DNA from: Arthrobacter terricola
GTDB taxonomy: Bacteria > Actinomycetota > Actinomycetes > Actinomycetales > Micrococcaceae
Reading direction: 5' to 3'
Assembly (NCBI RefSeq): GCF_004354015.1
Contig: NZ_SMRU01000003.1
Span: 62,001 to 126,000, forward strand
DNA length: 64,000 bases
A program made the position numbers and the translations under genes. How positions within the stretch are numbered: the first letter of the stretch is position 1; each line of letters begins with the position of its first letter. Under the pieces are notes generated by a model. It was not told the origin of the DNA. It searched no databases and saw only the letters and a program-made list of their open reading frames with translations. Positions 1-8,301 of the stretch are shown here, piece by piece.

Positions 1-1
1 C

Positions 2-760
2 CTCCTGGCCGACGCCAGCGCCATCGAGTCGTTCGAGGAGGGCCGCCTGTTCGGAGCGCCCTGGATCCAGGCCCTCGGAGCGGTGCCCAACGAATACCTG
101 CACTATTACTACTTCAGGCGGGAAGCGCTCGACGCCGATCGTCGCGCCGCGGACACCCGCGGTGCCTACCTCGAGCGGCAACAGTCCGCCTTTTACGAGG
201 GCCTCCTGGCCGGAAACCACGACGCCGGAAACCACGACGCCGGACGGCACGTTCCGCGTGAAGGCGGCGGAAAGCCGGCGCTCAGGCTGTGGGAACAGAC
301 CAAGCTGGACCGCGAAGAGACGTATATGAAGAGCAACAGGGACGCCGCCGGTGCCTTCGAACGGGACGCCGCGGACCTGGAGTCAGGCGGCTACGAGGGC
401 GTCGCGCTGGCGATCATGCGCGCTATCAGCCAAGGCGAAACCGCACGGCTCATCCTGAACGTGCCCAACGGGGCTACTTTGGCCGAACTCGGCCCCGAGG
501 CCGTGATCGAGGCGCCGTGCCTCGTGGACGCGGACGGGGTCCGGCCGCTTCCGGCCCGGCCGTTGCCTGACTATGCTCGCGGCTTCGTGGTCAACGCCAA
601 GGCCGTTGAACAAGCAACCATCGAGGCTGCGCTCACGGGTTCCCGGCGCGCCGCCTATAAAGCGTTCGCCATGAACCCCTTGGTGGACTCTGTCCGGGTG
701 GCGCGGGGCTTGCTGGACGACTACATCGGCCACTTCCCGCAGCTCGGGTACTTGCGCTAG
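2..760 (+). CDS. GH4 family 6-phospho-glycosidase, C-terminal part (5' end outside window)
   Basis: The frame is open from the first bases of the window, so only about the last 252 residues are present. The segment containing PNEYLHYYYF near the start is the conserved asparagine-glutamate-tyrosine block of glycoside hydrolase family 4, the NAD+- and metal-dependent enzymes that cleave 6-phospho-alpha or 6-phospho-beta glucosides in the cytoplasm. The later stretch with LNVPNG and GPEAVIEAPCLVDADG matches the substrate-handling C-terminal domain of 6-phospho-beta-glucosidases. A loop around residue 70 of the visible part carries an in-frame 15-bp tandem repeat encoding AGNHD. The catalytic N-terminal Rossmann half is not visible, so the sugar specificity cannot be judged. 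Confidence 0.8.
   Translation, partial: LLADASAIESFEEGRLFGAPWIQALGAVPNEYLHYYYFRREALDADRRAADTRGAYLERQQSAFYEGLLAGNHDAGNHDAGRHVPREGGGKPALRLWEQTKLDREETYMKSNRDAAGAFERDAADLESGGYEGVALAIMRAISQGETARLILNVPNGATLAELGPEAVIEAPCLVDADGVRPLPARPLPDYARGFVVNAKAVEQATIEAALTGSRRAAYKAFAMNPLVDSVRVARGLLDDYIGHFPQLGYLR
209..243 (+). repeat. 15-bp in-frame tandem repeat in the GH4 gene
   Basis: The unit gccggaaaccacgac occurs twice head to tail (209-223, 224-238) and begins a third time. It encodes repeated AGNHD and keeps the reading frame open, so it should only lengthen a surface loop. Confidence 0.75.
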
Positions 761-805
761 GCATGGCCCTGTCCCGCGACGCCCCGGAGGCCTAGGATCG
801 GCACC

Positions 806-1294
806 ATGGACAATGATGAAGCGCAACGCCCGGACGCAGGCCAGCAAGCCACCGAAGTGTTGGATTCCCAGGAATGCTGGAGCCTCCTGAGGAGCGTGTC
901 CGTCGGCCGGCTCGCCGTGTGGCTCGGAGACCATCCGGATATCTTTCCGATCAACTACGCCGTGGACCAGGGGACGGTAGTGTTCAGGACCGGGTCCGGG
1001 ACAAAGCTCGAGGCCGCCTTGAGCGATTTTCCGGTCGCCATGGAAGTTGACGGCGTTGACGCGAACACCGGGGTTGCCTGGAGCGTCGTGCTCCGTGGGA
1101 AAGCTGCCCCGGTGACGCGGATCGACGACGTCGTGAAGTCCTTTTCGTTGCCTCTCTTCCCGTGGGAAGCCGGCCGGAAAGACCATTTTGTGCGGATTCC
1201 CGCCGACTCGATCTCCGGGAGGCGTTTCACCGTCACGGAACCTTTGGCCTGGTGGACGCCGTACAGCGGCGTCAAACCATCAGCGATGGAGTAG
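806..1294 (+). CDS. pyridoxamine 5'-phosphate oxidase (PPOX) family flavin-binding protein
   Basis: A 162-residue single-domain protein. The N-terminal part (ECWSLLRSVSVGRLAV, then FPINYAVDQGTVVFRT and GTKLEAAL) follows the split-barrel FMN/F420-binding pattern of small actinobacterial PPOX-like proteins, which bind flavin as dimers and often reduce or sequester small molecules. The substrate is unknown. It lies between the GH4 gene and an FAD oxidoreductase that starts 6 bases after its stop, so the two may be co-transcribed. The ATG is chosen because the family's conserved block begins about 20 residues downstream. Confidence 0.8.
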   Translation: MDNDEAQRPDAGQQATEVLDSQECWSLLRSVSVGRLAVWLGDHPDIFPINYAVDQGTVVFRTGSGTKLEAALSDFPVAMEVDGVDANTGVAWSVVLRGKAAPVTRIDDVVKSFSLPLFPWEAGRKDHFVRIPADSISGRRFTVTEPLAWWTPYSGVKPSAME

Positions 1295-1300
1295 GCCGGG

Positions 1301-2398
1301 ATGGCTTCGATCTATGACGTGGTGATCGTCGGTGGCGGGATCGCCGGACTATCACTCGCTTCAGCGCTGGCGGGCCAGTGCTCGGTTGCCCTCGTGGAAG
1401 CCGAACAAACGCTTGCGTACCACACGTCTTCGCGCTCCGCCCGGCAGCTGATCCCGAGCTACGGTCCTGCAGTCGTGCAGGAACTCACTGTCCGGACTCT
1501 GGAGCTCATGGCGGCTCGTGACGCGGCGCTGCCGGTGCCGGTGCTGGAACCGCGGTCATTCATGCTGGTGGGCGACGAAGCGACCGTCAAAGCCGAAGCC
1601 AGCGGCCACATGCATTCGATCACGCACGCCGAAGCCCTGGAATTGTGTCCGGCGTTGATGCCCGGCGCGTTCACTGTGGCGGGTTTGGACACGGGATCGT
1701 TCGCCTGCAATGCGCCTGTGCTGTTGGATGACCACCGGCAGCGCGCCGGGGCCGGGGGAGTGGACATCATCACCGGGGCACGGGTCCATTCGGCCCAGCG
1801 GCTTGGCTCGGGTTGGCAGCTCGGCGCGGGGATGGAGGGGTTCCAGTCGGCCGTCGTCGTGAACGCGGCCGGTGCGTGGGCTGACGAACTTGCGGTGCTC
1901 AGCGGCGTGGAGAAGCTCGGGCTGCAGCCGTTCCGACGCACGGCGGCGATTGTCGACGTCGAACGCCCGCTTGCGCCGGGAACTCCCATGGTGGCGGCTG
2001 CCGACAACACTTACTACTTCCGGCGGGAAGGCGAACAGGTGCTCATTTCGCCGTCCGAAACTGTGCCGAGCGGACCGGAAGACGCGCGTCCCAGGCCCGG
2101 CGACGTGGACGCCATTGTTGCGCTCGTGAACTCCATCACCACCCTGGGGATCCGTTCCGTCGCCAAAGCTTGGACCGGGCTCCGCACCGAAGCCGCCGAC
2201 GGCGTCCCGGTGGTCGGCTTCGACGCCGAAGCCCCCGGATTCTTCTGGCTCGCCGGTCAAGGAGGCTACGGATTCCAGACGTCCTCCGCGATCGCGGAAC
2301 TCGCCGCGGCCGACATCCTGGGGTTCCTCTCCGCAACCAGTCCGGTATCCCGTACAGCGTCGGAGCTTGCGGCCACCCGGTGGTCCATTCGCCGTTGA
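1301..2398 (+). CDS. FAD-dependent oxidoreductase, DAO superfamily
   Basis: A 365-residue protein beginning with the dinucleotide-binding motif VVIVGGGIAGLSLA. The C-terminal GFDAEAPGFFWLAGQGGYGFQT segment is the second FAD-contacting block of D-amino-acid-oxidase/glycine-oxidase type enzymes. Such enzymes oxidise amines or 2-hydroxy acids in the cytosol. It starts just after the PPOX gene and ends 12 bases before hutI, so a three-gene transcript is possible. Homologues are often annotated as glycerol-3-phosphate or amino-acid oxidases; the sequence does not decide the substrate. Confidence 0.8.
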   Translation: MASIYDVVIVGGGIAGLSLASALAGQCSVALVEAEQTLAYHTSSRSARQLIPSYGPAVVQELTVRTLELMAARDAALPVPVLEPRSFMLVGDEATVKAEASGHMHSITHAEALELCPALMPGAFTVAGLDTGSFACNAPVLLDDHRQRAGAGGVDIITGARVHSAQRLGSGWQLGAGMEGFQSAVVVNAAGAWADELAVLSGVEKLGLQPFRRTAAIVDVERPLAPGTPMVAAADNTYYFRREGEQVLISPSETVPSGPEDARPRPGDVDAIVALVNSITTLGIRSVAKAWTGLRTEAADGVPVVGFDAEAPGFFWLAGQGGYGFQTSSAIAELAAADILGFLSATSPVSRTASELAATRWSIRR

Positions 2399-2409
2399 AC
2401 AATAGGTTC

Positions 2410-3633
2410 ATGAGCGGGCAGACGAGCACACTGATAAGCAACATCGGCGAATTGATGACCCAGGACGCGGAGCACCGTGTCCTCAAGGATGCCGCAGTGG
2501 TGATGGAGGGCGAACGGATCTCCTGGATCGGCGCGACCGCGGACGCACCCGCTGCCGACCGGTTTGTGGATGCGGAAGGCCGTGCCGTGCTGCCGGGTTG
2601 GGTGGACTCTCACTCGCACCTGATTTTCGCCGGCGACCGTACCGCCGAGTTCGAAGCGAGGATGGCCGGCCAGAGCTACAGCGCGGGCGGCATTGCCGTC
2701 ACCACCGGGGCGACCCGCGCGGCGAGCGATGACGAATTGCGCAGCCTCGCCGCCGGACGCGTGGCCGAAGCCGTTTCCCAAGGCACCACCTACCTCGAGA
2801 GCAAGACCGGCTATGGGCTGGACGTCGAGAACGAGGCGCGTAGCGCCCGCATCGCCGCCGAGACCGTAGACGAAGTCACCTACTTGGGCGCTCACCTTGT
2901 TCCCGCCGGCGCCGACGCCGAGGAATACACCGACCTCGTGTGCGGTCCCATGCTCGACGCCGTCCGTCCGCACGTGCGCTGGGCCGACGTCTTCTGCGAG
3001 CGTGGCGCCTTCACCGAAGAGCAGTCGCGCCGGGTCCTGGCAGCTTGCCGGGAGGCGGGCCTCGGCCTGCGCGTGCACGGCAACCAGTTGGGCGAAGGCC
3101 CGGGGGTGCAATTGGCCGTGGAGTTCGGGGCCGCGAGCGTTGACCACGTCAATTACCTCAACGACGCCGATATCCGGGCTCTTGCGGGAACGTGGAGCAA
3201 GTGGGACGCGTCCACGGGAACGGGGGAGCGTGGCACGGTGGCCACGTGCCTTCCCGCCTGCGACTTGTCCACCCGGCAACCGCTCGCGCCGGGCCGCGCG
3301 CTGCTTGACGCCGGCGTGCAGATTGCTTTGGCCGCGAACTGCAATCCTGGCACGTCCTACACGAGCTCGATCGCCTTTTGCGTCACGACGGCCGTGCTGC
3401 AGATGCACTTGAGCGTCCACGAAGCCGTCCGGGCGGCCACCTACGGCGGCGCGCTGGCGTTGGGCAGGGAGTCGGGCAACGACGTCGACGGCGAACGCGC
3501 GGTGGGCTCGATCGCCGTCGGGCACCGCGCGGACCTGCACATGCTCAAGGCGCCCTCGGCCACGCACCTCGCGTACCGTCCAGGCATCCCCTTGACGTTC
3601 GCCGTATGGCGGGCCGGAGAGCGTGCGGTCTAA
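2410..3633 (+). CDS. hutI: imidazolonepropionase
   Basis: Hydrolyses 4-imidazolone-5-propionate to N-formimino-glutamate in histidine degradation. The 407-residue length is usual. The metal-binding segment DSHSHLIFAGDRTAEF near residue 75 and the late block ALAANCNPGTSYTSS are diagnostic for HutI within the amidohydrolase superfamily. The frame stays open upstream, but the ATG at 2410 gives the normal N-terminus (MSGQTSTLISNIGELMT). No hutU, hutH or formimidoylglutamate hydrolase gene is seen nearby, so the rest of the pathway must lie upstream of this window or elsewhere. A rho-independent hairpin follows the stop. Confidence 0.92.
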   Translation: MSGQTSTLISNIGELMTQDAEHRVLKDAAVVMEGERISWIGATADAPAADRFVDAEGRAVLPGWVDSHSHLIFAGDRTAEFEARMAGQSYSAGGIAVTTGATRAASDDELRSLAAGRVAEAVSQGTTYLESKTGYGLDVENEARSARIAAETVDEVTYLGAHLVPAGADAEEYTDLVCGPMLDAVRPHVRWADVFCERGAFTEEQSRRVLAACREAGLGLRVHGNQLGEGPGVQLAVEFGAASVDHVNYLNDADIRALAGTWSKWDASTGTGERGTVATCLPACDLSTRQPLAPGRALLDAGVQIALAANCNPGTSYTSSIAFCVTTAVLQMHLSVHEAVRAATYGGALALGRESGNDVDGERAVGSIAVGHRADLHMLKAPSATHLAYRPGIPLTFAVWRAGERAV

Positions 3634-3648
3634 AGCACACAGGCGTTG

Positions 3649-3690
3649 AAAGCAGGGTCCTTCCGTTCCGGAGGGACCCTGCTTTTTCTT
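3649..3690 (+). terminator. intrinsic terminator after hutI
   Basis: Perfect 12-bp stem aaagcagggtcc (3649-3660) with ggaccctgcttt (3674-3685), followed by a T-rich run. It separates hutI from the sugar operon. Confidence 0.85.
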
Positions 3691-3724
3691 TGCCCGCGCT
3701 GATGCTCAGACGATTCTTGTGCGA

Positions 3725-3776
3725 TTGAAAATGATCGTTTAGTGTTTGTATAGATCACAAAACGTCAGAACGATCA
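3725..3776 (+). promoter_or_regulatory. promoter and paired operators of the amino-sugar operon
   Basis: A TTGAAA box (3725-3730), an 18-base spacer and a TATAGA box (3749-3754) form a sigma-70-type promoter. The 8-bp inverted pair TGATCGTT (3732-3739, inside the spacer) and AACGATCA (3769-3776, just after the expected start) is placed as a repressor would be. The DeoR protein at the end of the operon is the natural candidate. The boxes are seen; the regulator assignment is inferred. Confidence 0.6.
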
Positions 3777-3809
3777 GCGAGCAATCGGCGGACAGGAACG
3801 GTAAGCACG

Positions 3810-4727
3810 ATGAGTAACAACGCCCTCGGTGCCTTCATGGAAGAAGAACTGGTATCGCAGCCCGAGGTCTGGCAGCGGGCCATAGGGCAGTCCACAACGG
3901 AGAACCTGCTGCCTGCGGACGGCGAGCGGGTCGCCGTCGTGGGTTGCGGAACTTCCTGGTTTATGGCGCAAAGCTATGCCGCTGCCCGCGAGGCGGCAGG
4001 CAAGGGCGTTACCGACGCATTTGCAGCGTCGGAAGCCTTCCTCAACCACAACAGCCCGGACCGCAAGTACGACGCCGTCATCGCCATTACGCGCTCCGGC
4101 ACCACCACTGAGGTGCTCGAGTTGTTGGCGGCTTTGAAGGGCACTGTTCGCACCATCGCCGTGATCGGCGACGTGGAGTCGCCCATCACCGACCTGGCCG
4201 ACGCCGTGATTGGACTCCCGTACGCCGATGAGAAATCCGTCGTCCAGACGCGCTTTGCCACCTCGGCCCTCGCATACCTCTTGACGAGCCTCGGTGTGGA
4301 CCTGGGCGACGCCATCGCGGAAGCCCGCGCTGCCGTCGTCGAACCGGTCGCGCAAGAACTCATCGACGCTGAACAATTCACTTTCCTCGGAACCGGCTGG
4401 ACCGTGGGCCTGGCCCACGAAGCGGGACTCAAGATGCGCGAGGCCGTGCAGGGGTGGACGGAATCGTACCCCGCCATGGAATACCGCCACGGCCCCATTT
4501 CCATTGCCTCACCGGGCCGTGTCACGTGGCTCTTCGGAGCGCAGCCCGAGGGCTTGGACGCGGAAATGGTCCGCACGGGAGCGCTTTACGTCAACACCGG
4601 CAAGCATCCCCTCGCAGAGCTTGCCCGCGTCCACAAAGTCACGCTGGAACGCGCACGCGCACGGGGACTTAACCCTGATGTGCCACGAAATCTCACGCGC
4701 TCAGTCGTCCTGAACGCCACGGCCTAG
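3810..4727 (+). CDS. SIS-domain sugar isomerase/deaminase (AgaS-like)
   Basis: A 305-residue protein with two SIS sugar-phosphate-isomerase domains. The first holds VAVVGCGTSWFMAQSYA and AITRSGTTTEVLELL, the second TFLGTGWTVGLAHEAGLKM and AMEYRHGPISIA. It lacks the glutaminase domain of GlmS, so it resembles AgaS-type galactosamine-6-phosphate deaminase/isomerases. First gene of an operon with a ROK kinase, a PfkB kinase, an aldolase and a DeoR regulator. The neighbours point to conversion of an amino-sugar phosphate to tagatose- or fructose-6-phosphate. Exact substrate is inference. Confidence 0.82.
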   Translation: MSNNALGAFMEEELVSQPEVWQRAIGQSTTENLLPADGERVAVVGCGTSWFMAQSYAAAREAAGKGVTDAFAASEAFLNHNSPDRKYDAVIAITRSGTTTEVLELLAALKGTVRTIAVIGDVESPITDLADAVIGLPYADEKSVVQTRFATSALAYLLTSLGVDLGDAIAEARAAVVEPVAQELIDAEQFTFLGTGWTVGLAHEAGLKMREAVQGWTESYPAMEYRHGPISIASPGRVTWLFGAQPEGLDAEMVRTGALYVNTGKHPLAELARVHKVTLERARARGLNPDVPRNLTRSVVLNATA

Positions 4728-4735
4728 GCCCTCCC

Positions 4736-5686
4736 ATGGTTCTCGGAGCCGCCGAATCCGCCGTCCTGGCCTTCGACGTCGGCGGGACGGACTTGAAGGC
4801 CGGGCTCGTCGACGCGTCCGGAAACATCCGTGGCCTGCGCCGGATTCCCACGCCACGCGATCCGGGCAATCCCGGTGATGCAATCGTGGACGCGGTAGGC
4901 AGCCTGGCCGCGGAGTTCGCAGCCGAATTCCCCGCCCACGCGGCAAAAGCCGCCTGCGTCATCGTCCCGGGAATCGTGGACTCGGACGCCGGAATCGGAA
5001 TCTACTCGGCAAACCTCGGCTGGCGGAACTTCCCCTTCCGCGAGAAGGCAATGCAACGGCTGGGCCTCCCGCTCGCCTTCGGCCACGACGTCAGCACGGC
5101 CGCCGAGGCCGAATTCCGTTTCGGTGCTGCCCGCGACTACAGGAATGTCGTCGTGATGGTGATCGGAACAGGGATCGCAGCGGCCGTGATCTCGGACGGC
5201 TATCCGCTGCGGGCAGGGGGCTTCGCCGGGGAATTGGGCCATGCCCTCGTTCCGGACCCTGACGGCAAGGGTCACACGATCCTCGAGGCAGTCGGTTCCG
5301 CCGGCGGAATTGCTCGGCGCTACAGCGAAAAATCCGGGACTCCGCGCGCCGGAGCCCGCGAAGTAATCGAGCGGGCCAACGCCGGCGATCCCCTTGCTTC
5401 CCGGATCTGGGCCGATGCCGTGGACGCCCTCGCCTTCAGCCTCAGCCAGTGCGTGAGCATCATCGGTACCGAAGCAGTGGTGGTAGGCGGCGGCCTTGCC
5501 GAAGCCGGCGACCGACTCCTGGATCCATTGCGCATGCGCCTTGACAAGATGCTCGACTTCCAGCGCAGGCCCGTGATCGTGCGCGCACAACTCGGCCAGG
5601 ACGCCGGACTGCTCGGCGCAGCCTTGCGGGCCCGCGCCCTCCTGCCCGCCGCGAAAGCCACCTCCGGAACAGGGGTGGGGCGATGA
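4736..5686 (+). CDS. ROK family sugar kinase (zinc motif absent)
   Basis: A 316-residue ROK protein. FDVGGTDLKAGLVDASG is the N-terminal ATP phosphate loop and GGFAGELGHALV is the ROK substrate block. The usual CxCGxxGCxE zinc cluster, which should follow directly, is replaced by PDPDGKGHTILEAVGSAGG with no cysteines. There is no HTH domain, so it is a kinase and not a NagC-type repressor. It lies 8 bases after the SIS gene and overlaps the PfkB gene by 4 bases. It probably phosphorylates the free hexose or hexosamine entering this pathway. Confidence 0.82.
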   Translation: MVLGAAESAVLAFDVGGTDLKAGLVDASGNIRGLRRIPTPRDPGNPGDAIVDAVGSLAAEFAAEFPAHAAKAACVIVPGIVDSDAGIGIYSANLGWRNFPFREKAMQRLGLPLAFGHDVSTAAEAEFRFGAARDYRNVVVMVIGTGIAAAVISDGYPLRAGGFAGELGHALVPDPDGKGHTILEAVGSAGGIARRYSEKSGTPRAGAREVIERANAGDPLASRIWADAVDALAFSLSQCVSIIGTEAVVVGGGLAEAGDRLLDPLRMRLDKMLDFQRRPVIVRAQLGQDAGLLGAALRARALLPAAKATSGTGVGR

Positions 5687-6642
5687 ACCACGAGATGGGC
5701 CGCGTCGTCACCGTTACCCCCAATCCAGCCATTGACATCAGCTACCACGTCGCAGGCATCACCCCCGGGGCGAGCCACCGCGTGGAGTCCCCGATCAGCC
5801 GCGCCGGAGGAAAAGGCCTCAACGTCGCCCGCGTGGTGCACCAGCTCGGCTACCCGGCACTCGCCCTCGCCACCGCCGGAGGAACCACGGGAGCGGAGTT
5901 AGCCACGGACCTCCGCGCCAGCGGCGTGCCGCACCGACTGGTTCCCGTAGCAGCGGAAACGCGGCGCAGCATAGCGCTCGTGGACACGGTGGGCGGCGAA
6001 ACTTCCATCTTCAACGAGCTGGGAAAGCCTCTGGAACCCGCCGAATGGCAGGCGCTCGCCGCCGCCGTCGTCGAGTCCTTGGAGAGCGGGAAGCGTACCG
6101 GAGTGATTGTCGCTTCCGGGAGCCTGCCGCCCGGCGCCCCCGCCGACTTCTACCCGGCGATCGTGAGGTTGGCGCACGACGCCGGGATCCCCGCCGTCGC
6201 CGACACCTCCGGTCCTGCGATCATCGCCGCCGCCCGCGCCGGAGCGGACCTGCTCAAACCGAACCATCACGAACTGCTCGAAGCTACCGGCGAAAGCGAC
6301 CTCGAAGCCGCCGCGAAGCGGTTGATCGGTGAAGGAGCGAAGACCGTCCTGGTGAGCGCCGGCGCCGAAGGAATGTTCGCCTTCCATCACGCCGCGCCCG
6401 GCGGCTACTGGAGCGCCCGGCTTCCGGAAGCGCTCAGCGGAAACCCCACGGGAGCCGGGGACGCCGCAGTGGCTGCTGCCGCCGTCGTCCTCGCTGCCGG
6501 CAACCCTGACATTCGGACCATGCTCCGCAAGGCCACGGCTTGGTCGGCGGCGGCGGTGCTCATGCCTGCTGCCGGCGAGATCTCGCCGCTTTACGCGGAC
6601 CTCGAACAACAACTGATTCTTAATTGGAAGGAGACCCCATGA
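5683..6642 (+). CDS. PfkB family kinase (tagatose-6-phosphate kinase / 1-phosphofructokinase type)
   Basis: A 319-residue ribokinase-fold kinase. It starts VTVTPNPAIDISY, the hallmark of the LacC/FruK branch, carries AGGKGLNVARV near residue 45, and ends with the anion-hole/catalytic motif GNPTGAGDAAVAAAA. It would phosphorylate tagatose-6-phosphate or fructose-1-phosphate to the bisphosphate used by the downstream aldolase. It overlaps the ROK gene upstream (ATGA) and the aldolase start downstream (ATGA), strong evidence for translational coupling. Because no PTS gene is adjacent, the tagatose route is preferred over fructose-1-phosphate. Confidence 0.85.
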   Translation: MNHEMGRVVTVTPNPAIDISYHVAGITPGASHRVESPISRAGGKGLNVARVVHQLGYPALALATAGGTTGAELATDLRASGVPHRLVPVAAETRRSIALVDTVGGETSIFNELGKPLEPAEWQALAAAVVESLESGKRTGVIVASGSLPPGAPADFYPAIVRLAHDAGIPAVADTSGPAIIAAARAGADLLKPNHHELLEATGESDLEAAAKRLIGEGAKTVLVSAGAEGMFAFHHAAPGGYWSARLPEALSGNPTGAGDAAVAAAAVVLAAGNPDIRTMLRKATAWSAAAVLMPAAGEISPLYADLEQQLILNWKETP

Positions 6643-7478
6643 CCCTTGTCGGTTCCCGGGAACTCATGGAAACCGCCGCCTCGCGCGGCATCGGCCAAGG
6701 CGCCTTCAACGTCGTCCACCTCGAAACCGCGGAAGGGCTGGTAGCCGGGGCGGAAGCCGCAGGCCTTCCGGTGATCCTGCAGATATCGGAAAACTGCGTC
6801 CGCTTCCACGGCGGACTGGTACCGATCGCCCGCGCCACGATGTCCATCGCGCGGGACGCAGCGGTTCCCGTCGCAGTGCACCTCGACCACGCCGAAACCG
6901 AAGAGCTCGCATTGCAGGCCATCGACTTGGGCTTCGGTTCAGTGATGTACGACGGCGCCCACTTGCCTTACGCCGCCAACGTGGTGGTCACGCGGCGGGT
7001 CGCCGAATACGCCGAAGCCCACGGAGTCTTCTGCGAGGCAGAACTCGGGAAAGTCGGAGGAAAGGACCGCGCCCATGCCCCGGGCGTCAGGACCGACCCT
7101 GCCGAAGCACGGTCCTTTGCGGAAGAGACCGGAATCGATGCGCTCGCGGTCGCCGTCGGATCCTCGCATGCCATGACCGAACGGACTGCGGCCCTCGACC
7201 TCGGCCTCATCACCCGCTTGAAGGAAGCCGTCCATCTTCCGCTCGTCCTCCACGGTTCTTCCGGCGTAGCAGACGAAACCGTGGTGGCGGCGATCCGGGC
7301 AGGTATGACTAAGATCAACGTATCCACACACTTGAACGGGTTCTTCACCCGTGCCGTCCGTGAATACCTGGATGCCAACCCGTCAGTGGTGGACTCCCGG
7401 AAGTACATCAAGGCCGGCCGGGACGCACTGGTGTTGGAAACCGCACGTCTGCTGACGCTGTTCGCGAAAGTGGACTAG
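6639..7478 (+). CDS. class II tagatose/fructose-bisphosphate aldolase (GatY/KbaY-like)
   Basis: A 279-residue zinc aldolase that splits a ketohexose bisphosphate into dihydroxyacetone phosphate and glyceraldehyde-3-phosphate. Metal ligands are visible in VHLDHAETEE and in EAELGKVGG, and the phosphate-binding blocks in LHGSSGVADE and KINVSTHLN. The ATG at 6639 overlaps the previous stop and is preceded by AAGGAG at 6627-6632; the in-frame TTG at 6624 is less likely. Its position after a LacC-like kinase suggests the tagatose-1,6-bisphosphate branch, although fructose-1,6-bisphosphate is also possible. Confidence 0.88.
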   Translation: MTLVGSRELMETAASRGIGQGAFNVVHLETAEGLVAGAEAAGLPVILQISENCVRFHGGLVPIARATMSIARDAAVPVAVHLDHAETEELALQAIDLGFGSVMYDGAHLPYAANVVVTRRVAEYAEAHGVFCEAELGKVGGKDRAHAPGVRTDPAEARSFAEETGIDALAVAVGSSHAMTERTAALDLGLITRLKEAVHLPLVLHGSSGVADETVVAAIRAGMTKINVSTHLNGFFTRAVREYLDANPSVVDSRKYIKAGRDALVLETARLLTLFAKVD

Positions 7479-7498
7479 CTTCAATTTCCGGAAGGTTC

Positions 7499-8293
7499 GT
7501 GATGACCCGCAACGATCGGCTGACAGCCATCCTTGACCTCCTCGCAGAGTCAGGGCACGTTGAAGTCGAAGATATCGTGACCCGCTTGGGCGTCTCGCCT
7601 GCCACCGCGCGCCGAGACCTCGACAGCCTGGCCAAGCAGCGGCTCTTGAGCAGGACCCGCGGGGGAGCGACCACGGGCTCGGTGGCGTACGACCTTCCGG
7701 GGCGGTACAACCGGGATGACAACGCCGAAGCCAAGCAGCAGATCGCCCTTGCGGCATCGGAGCTGATTGTGCCGGGTGCCGTGATCGGACTCAGCGGGGG
7801 CACCACCAACACGGCCCTCGCCCAAGTCCTCTCCACCCGCGAAGACTTGAACGCGCCCTCCAACCGGCCGATGCTGACGGTAGTCACCAACGCCATCAAC
7901 ATCGCGGCTCAACTTGCGGTGCGCCCCAACATCAAGATCATGGTCACCGGGGGCATCCTGAACCCCCGCTCCTATGAGCTGGTGGGACCGTACACGGATG
8001 TCATCATGCAGAAAGTCGCCCTGGACATCGCCTTTATCGGGGTCAACGGGGTCGATCCCAAGATCGGCCCGACCATCACGGACGAGGGCGAAGCCATGGT
8101 GAACACCGTGATGGCCCGCCGCGCCACGGAGTCCTACGTCCTCGCCGATTCCAACAAGATCGGCAAGCGTGCCTTCGCGGCCATGGCAGGATACGAGTTC
8201 CGCCGGCTCATCACCGACTCCGGTATTTCGGATGAGGACAAGGCGGCGTTCGAGGCCGGCGGCACCGAAGTCATCGTCGCGAAGGCTTCGTAG
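7499..8293 (+). CDS. DeoR family transcriptional repressor
   Basis: A 264-residue DeoR/GlpR protein. The N-terminal winged helix-turn-helix contains VEVEDIVTRLGVSPATARRD, and the C-terminal effector domain has GLSGGTTNTALAQVL and the late IADSNKIG-like motif LADSNKIGKRAF. DeoR effector domains bind phosphorylated sugars. It is the last gene of the operon starting at 3810 and very likely binds the TGATCGTT/AACGATCA pair there. GTG at 7499 and ATG at 7502 are both possible starts. Confidence 0.9.
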   Translation: MMTRNDRLTAILDLLAESGHVEVEDIVTRLGVSPATARRDLDSLAKQRLLSRTRGGATTGSVAYDLPGRYNRDDNAEAKQQIALAASELIVPGAVIGLSGGTTNTALAQVLSTREDLNAPSNRPMLTVVTNAINIAAQLAVRPNIKIMVTGGILNPRSYELVGPYTDVIMQKVALDIAFIGVNGVDPKIGPTITDEGEAMVNTVMARRATESYVLADSNKIGKRAFAAMAGYEFRRLITDSGISDEDKAAFEAGGTEVIVAKAS

Positions 8294-8301
8294 CCGGCCG
8301 T

